NCBI RefSeq assembly: GCF_004295795.1
Contig: NZ_SEBR01000031.1
Span: forward strand, 1 to 36,188
From: Flavobacterium sp.
GTDB lineage: Bacteria > Bacteroidota > Bacteroidia > Flavobacteriales > Flavobacteriaceae
Direction: 5' to 3'
DNA: 36,188 bases
The notes under the pieces are model-generated. The model ran no database searches. It saw only the letters and a list, made by a program, of their open reading frames with translations, and was not told the origin of the DNA. Position 1 is the first letter of the stretch. Every line of letters starts with the position of its first letter. Below are positions 14,552 to 21,105 of this stretch, one piece after another. Both the position numbers and the translations under genes were made by a program.

Positions 14552-14687
14552 ATTTAACAATTTTTACAGATTTTCTGTAATCAAGTATCTGCGGAATTTT
14601 GTAGGGATAAACATTCGCCCCTTCCCTGAAGGTAAGATCGGGATTTCCGGAACAGGTCGGTTACAGGAAATCTGTAGTTTTTGTTAA
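14552..14687 (-). repeat. Palindromic ~137-bp repeat, copy C (inverted)
   Basis: The arms are the same as in copies A and B (TTTAACAA and ACAGATTTTCTGTAA). The centre reads GTAGGGATAAACATTCGCCC then CTTCCCTGAAGGTAAGATC, which is the reverse complement of the A/B centre. It is paired with copy D after about 33 bp, repeating the A-B spacing. Confidence 0.85.
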
Positions 14688-14720
14688 AAATTAAGTGGAT
14701 GGAAAATCACTAAACCTATG

Positions 14721-14857
14721 TTTAACAATTTTTACAGATTTTCTGTAATCGATTGAACGCGGAATTTTGTAGGGATAAACATTCGCCCCTTCCCTGAAGG
14801 TAAGATCGGAATTTCCGAAATAAGTCGTTTACAGAAAATCCGTACTTTTTGTTAAAT
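14721..14857 (-). repeat. Palindromic ~137-bp repeat, copy D (inverted)
   Basis: This copy has the same orientation as copy C and a nearly identical centre. It ends 6 bp before the T tract of the acyl-CoA dehydrogenase terminator. Together with C it fills most of the spacer between the DUF3050 and dehydrogenase genes. Confidence 0.85.
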
Positions 14858-14863
14858 GTCGCG

Positions 14864-14900
14864 CAAAAAAAATCGGGAAACACAAAAGCATTTCCCGATT
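14864..14900 (-). terminator. Terminator of the acyl-CoA dehydrogenase gene
   Basis: On the minus strand AATCGGGAAA pairs perfectly with TTTCCCGATT around a 10-base loop and is followed by eight T residues. It starts 20 bp past the stop codon. Confidence 0.9.
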
Positions 14901-14920
14901 CCGATATCTAAAATAAAATC

Positions 14921-16099
14921 TTATTTAAAAGCCGCGAATCCTGTCACGTCCATTCCCGTAATCAACAAATGGATGTCGTGTGTGCCTTCGTAAGTGATCA
15001 CAGATTCAAGGTTCATCATGTGGCGCATGATCGAATATTCGCCCGTGATTCCCATTCCGCCAAGCATTTGACGTGCTTCGCGTGCGATTTCGACGGCCAT
15101 GTTCACGTTGTTGCGTTTCGCCATTGAAATTTGTGCCGATGTCGCTTTGTTCTCGTTTCTCAAAACGCCCAAACGCCACGTCAACAATTGCGCTTTGGTA
15201 ATCTCGGTAATCATTTCGGCCAGTTTTTTCTGTTGCAATTGCGTCGCTCCGATAGGTTTGTCGAACTGGATGCGCTCTTTGGAATAACGCAAAGCCGTGT
15301 CGTAACAATCCATCGCGGCACCGATTGCGCCCCAGGCGATTCCGTAGCGAGCCGAATCAAGACAGCCAAGTGGCGCGCCAAGACCAGATTTGTTGGGAAG
15401 CAAATTCTCTTTTGGAACTTTCACGTTGTCGAAAATCAATTCGCCCGTAGCCGATGCGCGCAACGACCATTTGTTGTGCGTTTCCGGAGTCGTGAAACCT
15501 TCCATGCCGCGTTCAACGACAAGTCCGTGGATGCGGCCCGTCTCGTCTTTCGCCCAAACGACGGCGATGTCTGCAAACGGAGCGTTCGAGATCCACATTT
15601 TGGCGCCGTTCAGTAAATAATGGTCGCCTTTGTCCTTGAAATTCGTGACCATTCCGGCTGGGTTCGATCCGAAATCAGGTTCGGTCAATCCGAAACAGCC
15701 TATGAATTCACCCGAAGCAAGTTTCGGAAGCCATTTCATGCGTTGTTCCTCGTTTCCGTACTTCCAGATCGGATACATTACCAAAGAAGACTGAACCGAC
15801 GCCGTAGAACGAACGCCAGAGTCACCGCGCTCGATTTCCTGCATGATCAATCCGTAGGAAATCTGATCCAGTCCGGCGCCGCCGTATTCTTCCGGAATGT
15901 AAGGTCCGAAAGCTCCGATTTCCGCGAGTCCGTTGATGATCTGTTTTGGAAATTCGGCTTTTTGGGCGTATTCTTCTATGATTGGGGAAACTTCGCGCTT
16001 TACCCATTCTCTTGCCGAGTCGCGGACGAGTTTGTGTTCGTCTGTCAACAATTCGTCGAGAAGGTAATAATCAGGCGCTTGGAACAAGTCTGGTTTCAT
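14921..16099 (-). CDS. Acyl-CoA dehydrogenase, glutaryl-CoA dehydrogenase-like
   Basis: The 392-aa flavoenzyme shows the acyl-CoA dehydrogenase pattern: a helical N-terminus, GCFGLTEPDFGSNP in the FAD/substrate region, KMWISNAPFADIAVVWAKD in the beta domain and TYEGTHDIH with the catalytic base E371. The ending YEGTHDIHLLITGMDVTGFAAF is characteristic of the glutaryl-CoA dehydrogenase branch, which acts in lysine and tryptophan breakdown. Glutaryl-CoA is the best substrate guess, but a short- or branched-chain acyl-CoA is not excluded. It is a single-gene unit with a consensus promoter and a strong terminator. Confidence 0.88.
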   Translation of the reverse strand: MKPDLFQAPDYYLLDELLTDEHKLVRDSAREWVKREVSPIIEEYAQKAEFPKQIINGLAEIGAFGPYIPEEYGGAGLDQISYGLIMQEIERGDSGVRSTASVQSSLVMYPIWKYGNEEQRMKWLPKLASGEFIGCFGLTEPDFGSNPAGMVTNFKDKGDHYLLNGAKMWISNAPFADIAVVWAKDETGRIHGLVVERGMEGFTTPETHNKWSLRASATGELIFDNVKVPKENLLPNKSGLGAPLGCLDSARYGIAWGAIGAAMDCYDTALRYSKERIQFDKPIGATQLQQKKLAEMITEITKAQLLTWRLGVLRNENKATSAQISMAKRNNVNMAVEIAREARQMLGGMGITGEYSIMRHMMNLESVITYEGTHDIHLLITGMDVTGFAAFK

Positions 16100-16121
16100 G
16101 GGTTACGTGATTTAAGCGCGG

Positions 16122-16151
16122 CAAAAGTAGGGAGATTTTTGGGACTGGCAA
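16122..16151 (-). promoter_or_regulatory. Consensus promoter of the acyl-CoA dehydrogenase gene
   Basis: On the minus strand TTG (16151-16149), exactly 19 bases, then TACTTTTG (16129-16122) match the Bacteroidota consensus. The -7 box is 22 bp before the start codon. Confidence 0.8.
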
Positions 16152-16305
16152 TTTACGAAACCGATTTCGTTGTAGCGATTTCCATGTTTTTCGGGCTTTT
16201 TCGTTTTTTGCCCGTCAAGCGGAAATGACCGCAGTTGCTGACATTCACTCGAAATTTTCGACCGTTCGCACCAGCGATGCCAAATCGGAACAAAAAAAAG
16301 TTTAA

Positions 16306-16317
16306 GTTGCATGCAAC
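16306..16317. promoter_or_regulatory. Perfect 12-bp palindrome, possible operator
   Basis: GTTGCATGCAAC is a perfect dyad 46 bp upstream of the start at 16364. A dimeric regulator could bind it, but no second copy or known consensus supports this. Confidence 0.25.
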
Positions 16318-16363
16318 GAAATGCGTCCGTGATTCGTCTATCAAACAAACACATCAATCAATC

Positions 16364-17881
16364 ATGAGAAATTTTTACCTGTTGCTTGCCTTTTCGGTTT
16401 TGAGTCCGATGGTGAATGCCCAGATTCGCGCCAAAGTCGTCGATGTCGAATCAAAAGAACCGATTCCTTACGCGAATGTCGTGGTCAACAATTCCGAAAG
16501 TCTGATCTCGAATGCCGAAGGTTATTTTACGATTTCCGATGCCAATAGTTCTGACGACGCCAAAATCGTCATTTCGTGTATGGGTTATGTCGGAAAACAG
16601 CTTACCGTTGGCGGCCTGAAATCGAAAGATCTCGTCGTGGCGCTCGATTTTGCCAACTACGAACTGGACAACGTCAACCTCGCCGACCGACCGACAGCAG
16701 CGTCGATCATGGCCGCGGTAAAACAGAACCTCAAATCGAATTACGCCTTGAATACGAACTTGGCCAAAGACGTTTTGTTCCTGCGCGAGACGACTTTGTT
16801 CAAGCCGTCGAAACTCAATATCGAGATCACGAAATCTACCGGATTTTCGAAACAGAGCCTGAAGGAAGCAAACGCCGAAATCGGGAAATTTACCTCGAAC
16901 ATCGTGTCGCATCCGCCAAAACAATTCAACGACGTGCTCGGGAATTACTACACTTCGCCAAAAAAAGACGACAAAACGACAAACTATTATTCGAAGTTGG
17001 ATGTAGTGCAAGCCACGAAATTACAGGACGAAAGCCGTTCTGCCTCGCTTGACGAAATGCAGGCTTCGGCCACGAAAATGTTTCTGAAACACCTTGACAC
17101 GACAAAATACTATCGCATCAAAAGTGGTTGGTTCGGATCGAACGATACGCTTTCCTTGCGAAAAGATTTCAACAAAAAGAAAAAGGCCAAACCGGTAAAT
17201 ACAAATGTGACGCAAGCCAAAACGCGTTTCAGTTCGGTCAAGACCGAGACGAATTTCCTGTATTCGCAAAAACTCGAGTTCGTGACGCAAGCCGAGATTT
17301 ACAAATACACTTACGAAGGTTCGGTCGTGCTTTCTGACGGATCTTATGCCTATGTACTCAAATTCGAGCCGAGAAAAAGCCGCGCGCTTTACCGTGGGAA
17401 GATCTATGTTTCCGATTCGGATTTCGCCGTGTTGCGCGCCGATTACGAACTCGTTCCGGGCAAAAAAGTCGAAGGCGTGAACCTCAAGTTGCTTCTTGGC
17501 GTCAAAATGGCCGAGAACGTTGGTTCCGGAACGGTGATTTACAAGAAAGATCCGCTTGGCGATGGCTATTATCTGCAATACGCATCCCAAACGACAGGTC
17601 AATATGTATACTTGAATCGTCCGATAAAATTCATCGAGTTGACAGATGAAGACAAGGACGTCGTGGCGTTCGACCTCAAAATCGAAGGCGATATGCTCGA
17701 CAAAAGAGAGTTCGTGAACATGTCGCGCACGGAAGTTTCAGAAGGTGGTTTCGCCGACGTGAAAGAAGATGATTTCGCTTACAAGAAAATCAAGAAATAC
17801 GACCCGTCGCTTTGGACGAAGTACGGATCGATCGAGCCTCTCGAAGAAATGAAGCGTTTCCAGGTCGAGGAAGCGAACTAG
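16364..17881 (+). CDS. Carboxypeptidase-regulatory-like domain protein, exported
   Basis: The 505-aa protein has a signal peptide (about residues 1-18, MRNFYLLLAFSVLSPMVNA). A CarboxypepD_reg-like beta-sandwich follows (about 19-100), with AKVVDVESKEPIPYANVVV and a GYFTISD turn as in the N-termini of TonB-linked outer-membrane proteins. The remaining ~400 residues are beta-rich, with no TonB plug or clear barrel ending. The family is common in Bacteroidota and its role is unknown, perhaps outer-membrane or periplasmic scaffolding. The start at 16364 is chosen because the signal peptide begins there. It is convergent with TrmN6, with a 1-bp gap between stop codons. Confidence 0.82.
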   Translation: MRNFYLLLAFSVLSPMVNAQIRAKVVDVESKEPIPYANVVVNNSESLISNAEGYFTISDANSSDDAKIVISCMGYVGKQLTVGGLKSKDLVVALDFANYELDNVNLADRPTAASIMAAVKQNLKSNYALNTNLAKDVLFLRETTLFKPSKLNIEITKSTGFSKQSLKEANAEIGKFTSNIVSHPPKQFNDVLGNYYTSPKKDDKTTNYYSKLDVVQATKLQDESRSASLDEMQASATKMFLKHLDTTKYYRIKSGWFGSNDTLSLRKDFNKKKKAKPVNTNVTQAKTRFSSVKTETNFLYSQKLEFVTQAEIYKYTYEGSVVLSDGSYAYVLKFEPRKSRALYRGKIYVSDSDFAVLRADYELVPGKKVEGVNLKLLLGVKMAENVGSGTVIYKKDPLGDGYYLQYASQTTGQYVYLNRPIKFIELTDEDKDVVAFDLKIEGDMLDKREFVNMSRTEVSEGGFADVKEDDFAYKKIKKYDPSLWTKYGSIEPLEEMKRFQVEEAN

Positions 17882-17882
17882 G

Positions 17883-18593
17883 TCAGTTCTTGTCCAGATA
17901 GAATTCCGAAGTCAGGTTGCGGTAGTCTTGCGTGTAGTGATGCCTTGCGGTTTCGATCACGAGTTCGCCCAATTCGGCTTCGGATTTTTGTTTGGAAAAA
18001 GCCAGCAGACTTCTTTTGGTTTCCGATTCCGGATTGCCTTTTACGCGTGTGATTCTCGTCGGATACAAACCTTCAAGTTCGGCCAGCGCAATGAATCTTT
18101 GTTCTTCCTTGAACGGAATGATCACGCACAAAATCCCGATTTCGGACAACAAAACAGCACTCGCCTCAATCAAATCTTCGAACGGCAACGACTGATTCTG
18201 CCTGGCTTTGTCGCGACTTTCGTCTCCTGAGGAAACGTTCTCGCTATAAAACGGCGGATTGGAAACGATAAGATCGTATTCCTCGTCCTCGAGATCGTCC
18301 ATAAAATCGTCCAAAGACGCGTGATAGCAAAAAAGGCGATCGTTCCAGGGCGATTCCTCAAAATTGTCGACGGCTTGCTCGAATGCATTTTCGTCTATTT
18401 CGAGCGCTTCGATCTGTTCTGCGAGCGTGCGTTGGGCCAGCATGAGCGCAATCAATCCGGTTCCGGTTCCAACGTCCAGAATCGAGTAGGGATTGTGGTC
18501 GATTGTTGCCCACGCGCCCAATAATACGCCGTCTGTTCCGACTTTCATCGCCGACTTATCTTGGTTTATGGTGAATTGTTTAAATCTGAACAT
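17883..18593 (-). CDS. trmN: tRNA1(Val) (adenine(37)-N6)-methyltransferase TrmN6
   Basis: The 236-aa class I methyltransferase begins MFRFKQFTINQDKSAMKVGTD, the conserved N-terminus of the YfiC/TrmN6 family. It carries the AdoMet motif ILDVGTGTGLIALML and the N6-adenine catalytic motif NPPFY starting at N112. It methylates A37 of tRNA-Val in E. coli. The start at 18593 is chosen over an ATG 21 bp upstream because the family N-terminus begins there. There is no sign of co-transcription with neighbours. Confidence 0.9.
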   Translation of the reverse strand: MFRFKQFTINQDKSAMKVGTDGVLLGAWATIDHNPYSILDVGTGTGLIALMLAQRTLAEQIEALEIDENAFEQAVDNFEESPWNDRLFCYHASLDDFMDDLEDEEYDLIVSNPPFYSENVSSGDESRDKARQNQSLPFEDLIEASAVLLSEIGILCVIIPFKEEQRFIALAELEGLYPTRITRVKGNPESETKRSLLAFSKQKSEAELGELVIETARHHYTQDYRNLTSEFYLDKN

Positions 18594-18598
18594 AGGTA

Positions 18599-18629
18599 AA
18601 ATTCCAAATTTCAAAAATCAAATTCCAAT
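18599..18629. repeat. AATTCC-rich arm left of the four-helix-bundle pseudogene
   Basis: AAATTCCAAATTTC...AAATTCCAA is roughly the reverse complement of the TTGGAATTTGG-type repeats at 19044-19082, so the pair frames the pseudogene as an AT-rich inverted repeat. Confidence 0.5.
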
Positions 18630-18645
18630 GGCTTCGGAAATAGGT

Positions 18646-18989
18646 TTAGAGTTTATTGATAATTGAGGAAAATATTAGCCGAAGTTCTTCGCATTCAGAA
18701 ATTAAAACTGAAGAAATAGAATGGAGTTGCGGATTCAAATCCTGAAGTAAAGTTAGCCAGTATTTGGATTCTTTCGCTTCCTTGCGGGAGATTTTCAAGT
18801 GCATGGCGAGATCTTTTACGCCCAAGTTTTCATTCGCTTCAATGTAATTTGCTCCAATCGAACCGGATGATCGCGCCAGCTGTTTCCGTCTTTAAAATTC
18901 GTTGTTGACTTTGAGAGAGAATTGATATAAATTCTACAATTCTTGGCGAACAGATATGTCCGCTCTTCCAAATCGTAAGGCTTGTACAT
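18646..18989 (-). pseudogene. Four-helix-bundle (23S rRNA intervening-sequence protein family) gene, frameshifted
   Basis: From the ATG at 18989 the minus strand reads MYKPYDLEERTYLFAKNCRI ... NFKDGN. After a one-base shift near 18881-18888 it continues QLARSSGSIGANYIEANENL, then a KISRKEAKESKYWL segment and an LRLIFSSIINKL ending at 18646. RSSGSIGANYIEAN and SRKEAKESxYWL are the signatures of the four-helix-bundle proteins encoded in 23S rRNA intervening sequences and in many Bacteroidota intergenic sites. The span is 344 bp, one base short of a 115-codon frame, and the first frame stops early. The gene is therefore broken unless the shift is a sequencing error. Confidence 0.85.
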
Positions 18990-19043
18990 TATTTTCGGCT
19001 TATAAATAGAACCGAATTTACAAAAAGTAGTGATTAATCCCGA

Positions 19044-19082
19044 TTGGAATATGGAATTTGGAATTTGGAATTTTGGAATTTT
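19044..19082. repeat. GGAATTT repeats right of the four-helix-bundle pseudogene
   Basis: Five near-repeats of TGGAATTT lie in tandem just before the rimM stop codon. They are inverted relative to the arm at 18599-18629. Confidence 0.6.
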
Positions 19083-19087
19083 CCGTT

Positions 19088-19612
19088 TTAAAGATACATT
19101 TCAATAAGTCCTTCCGGCAAATCCATAAAAACCTTTTTCTGGTCGCGATTGACCTCGACGATGAACTGGTCGATCATCGGGATCAGGATTTCGGTATAGC
19201 CTTTTTTGACTTCGAAAAGCGGTTGTGCCGCCGAATCGTTGATTGACATGATCGTCCCGACGTTCCCGAGGCGTTTGTCCTCGATGTGGAATCCGATGAC
19301 TTCGTGAAAGTAGAATTTGTTGCCTTCGAGTTTGGGCAGCAAATCAAGCGGAAGGTAAAGCGCCTTGTTGAGCAAGGCTTCGGCATCGCCTTCTGAGTCG
19401 ACGTCCTCGAACTTTACGCGCAAAAAGTCGTTTTTGTGCAGTCGGGCATCTTCAATAAAAAATGGAACCAGATTTTTGCCGATCTCGACAAAAACTGATT
19501 CCATTCCCTCATAGATTTCAGGTTCGTCGCTATCCAAATAGATAAGGACTTCACCTTTGAAACTAAATTTTTTGGCGACTTTGCCTAAGTAGAAACATTC
19601 TTCCTTGCGCAT
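19088..19612 (-). CDS. rimM: Ribosome maturation factor RimM
   Basis: The 174-aa protein has the N-terminal RimM barrel (YLGKVAKKFSFKGEVLIYLDSD near residues 8-28) and a C-terminal PRC-like domain with a LPLDLLPKLEGNKFYFHEVIGF linker and an IPMIDQFIVEVN segment. RimM binds S19 and the head of the 30S subunit and assists 16S rRNA processing. It lies 12 bp behind rpsP on the same strand, the standard bacterial order. No promoter separates them. Confidence 0.95.
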   Translation of the reverse strand: MRKEECFYLGKVAKKFSFKGEVLIYLDSDEPEIYEGMESVFVEIGKNLVPFFIEDARLHKNDFLRVKFEDVDSEGDAEALLNKALYLPLDLLPKLEGNKFYFHEVIGFHIEDKRLGNVGTIMSINDSAAQPLFEVKKGYTEILIPMIDQFIVEVNRDQKKVFMDLPEGLIEMYL

Positions 19613-19624
19613 TCGCCGAGTAAA

Positions 19625-20209
19625 TTAAGCTTCTTTTTCTTCTGTACCTTCTGCAGTTTCTGTAGCTGGAGCTTCTTCACCTTCGTTGGCGATAGCTTCT
19701 ACTACTTCTTCTGTTTCAGCATTTTCAGCGGCTGCAGTTTCAGCGGCAGCATCAGCTTCTGCTTGTTTGGCAGCGTTGACGCGAGCCTCGTTCACTTTTT
19801 TCTCGTTGGCAAGAGCGTCGGCTTTGGCCTTGTCTTTTGCAGACGAAAGTGTGTCTTTCTTGGCAGTTACTTTTCCTGATTTATCGTCAAGCCATTGTTC
19901 CAATTTAGCATCGGCAGCTTCCTGAGTCAATGCTCCTTTGCGAACACCTCCGTCAAGGTGGTGTTTCAACAAAGCTCCTTTGTAAGAAAGGATGGCGCGA
20001 GCCGTGTCAGTTGGTTGAGCACCGTTGTGCAACCACTCGACAGCTTTGTCAAGGTTCAAATCGATAGTCGCAGGATTCGTGTTTGGATTGTAAGTACCGA
20101 TTTTCTCTAGGTATTTACCATCTCTTTTTGAGCGGGAATCAGCCGCTACGACCCAATAAAAAGGTTTTCCTTTTTTACCATGTCTCTGTAATCTAATTCT
20201 TACTGGCAT
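19625..20209 (-). CDS. rpsP: 30S ribosomal protein S16 with a long Ala/Glu-rich tail
   Basis: The first ~80 residues are S16 (PVRIRLQRHGKKGKPFYWVV and GTYNPNT), a primary 16S-rRNA-binding protein of the small subunit. The protein is 194 aa, about twice the usual length. Residues ~85-115 still look folded or helical, and from ~115 onward the tail is low-complexity Ala/Glu/Lys, ending in an acidic TAEGTEEKEA. Such tails occur in Bacteroidota S16 proteins; this one may be disordered or coiled-coil. It heads the rpsP-rimM operon. Confidence 0.97.
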   Translation of the reverse strand: MPVRIRLQRHGKKGKPFYWVVAADSRSKRDGKYLEKIGTYNPNTNPATIDLNLDKAVEWLHNGAQPTDTARAILSYKGALLKHHLDGGVRKGALTQEAADAKLEQWLDDKSGKVTAKKDTLSSAKDKAKADALANEKKVNEARVNAAKQAEADAAAETAAAENAETEEVVEAIANEGEEAPATETAEGTEEKEA

Positions 20210-20257
20210 AATTGCTGTGATTAAAAGTGGGTTCTCGACCCGGGTTATTTAAGGCGG

Positions 20258-20265
20258 CAAAGATA
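20258..20265 (-). promoter_or_regulatory. -7 box of the rpsP-rimM operon
   Basis: On the minus strand this reads TATCTTTG, an exact TAnnTTTG match 48 bp before the rpsP start. The -33 region has TTC at 19-base spacing instead of TTG. Confidence 0.6.
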
Positions 20266-20369
20266 CATTTTTTTTGAAAACAAAGAAGTTAGGTTTTGTT
20301 TTTTCGGAAGTTAAAAATAAATCTGCTTTGAATTTTTTGATTATTTTGGCGCACTCTCAATCAAAAAAC

Positions 20370-20377
20370 TATTTTTG
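20370..20377 (+). promoter_or_regulatory. -7 box of the small lipoprotein gene
   Basis: TATTTTTG matches TAnnTTTG, and a TTG lies 21 bases upstream at 20346-20348, slightly wider than ideal. The start codon is 22 bp downstream. Confidence 0.5.
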
Positions 20378-20399
20378 TCACACAAATAAGACCTACATT

Positions 20400-20888
20400 A
20401 TGAAGAAGATATTTTTGTTGCTGTTCACGGCCATCGCTTTGAGTTCTTGTACAGAAGACCTTCGCGACAACAACCCGACACTCGAAGGGTTGAGAAACGG
20501 AAGCCGTTGGAGAGCGCCAGGTGCGGTTGCAAGACTTGCCTCTGACGGATCTGTGACGCTATCCGGAGGAAACCAGTTCGAGACGCTTACGTTGATGCTG
20601 CCCACGGCGAATCCGGCGAATTATACTTTGGGAACCAACAACAACGCCAAAGTCACCTATGTCGTGATCGAGGATGCTTCTACAAAAACTTTCCAAACGG
20701 GAACCGGAGTCGGCAACGGGCAAATCATCGTCGAGGAATACGACGAGGTGAAAAAGACGATTACTGGAACTTTTCGTTTCAACGCGATCGACGACGACGC
20801 AGTAGATCCGCAAGATCCGACGGCGGCCGAAACCATGAATTTTATCGAAGGACATTTTTACAAAGTTCCGGTCTATCCCGTTTTGTAA
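20400..20888 (+). CDS. Small exported lipoprotein, DUF6252-like
   Basis: The 162-aa protein has a lipoprotein signal (MKKIFLLLFTAIALSSC, C17) followed by acidic TEDLRD. The mature part is a small beta-rich domain (NGSRWRAPGAVARL, NNNAKVTYVVIEDASTKTFQTG, KKTITGTFRFNAID). The pattern resembles the DUF6252 family of Bacteroidota lipoproteins, whose function is unknown. The ATG at 20400 is chosen over the longer frame because the signal peptide begins there and the -7 box lies 22 bp before it. It is a single-gene unit with a terminator. Confidence 0.75.
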   Translation: MKKIFLLLFTAIALSSCTEDLRDNNPTLEGLRNGSRWRAPGAVARLASDGSVTLSGGNQFETLTLMLPTANPANYTLGTNNNAKVTYVVIEDASTKTFQTGTGVGNGQIIVEEYDEVKKTITGTFRFNAIDDDAVDPQDPTAAETMNFIEGHFYKVPVYPVL

Positions 20889-20909
20889 ACGTTTTTCGTT
20901 TCGATACAG

Positions 20910-20937
20910 AACCGTCCAATTTGGGCGGTTTTTTTGT
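20910..20937 (+). terminator. Terminator of the small lipoprotein gene
   Basis: AACCGTCC pairs with GGGCGGTT (one T-G pair) and runs into seven T residues, about 20 bp past the stop codon. Confidence 0.8.
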
Positions 20938-21105
20938 TTTTGGAGATTTCGCTAGGGGTTTTTTGAAGGTGGATTCGGCAGCAAGGACTGATTCCGTTAA
21001 CACAAACTGTTGATAATTTTGGCTTTTTCAGAAGCGTCAAAAAACCTATTTTTGAACTTTCCGCGTTTACGATTCCAAACGCACTGAACTTCCACGTTTA
21101 CAGCT

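Larger units (their letters stand above)
14131..14580 (+). other. Doubtful small membrane ORF with an ICDC motif, possibly decayed
   Basis: This frame encodes a hydrophobic segment (about residues 26-45, nucleotides 14206-14265), then LSICDCGHE. The arrangement matches the operon micro-protein at 6174-6353, whose membrane segment is followed by RICDCE. From about 14320 the frame runs through CGAACAA-type heptamers, a hairpin repeat and a palindromic repeat, so the tail is not natural. The start is uncertain: the ATG at 14131 overlaps the DUF3050 promoter region. It could be a remnant of a second micro-protein gene or chance. Confidence 0.2.
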
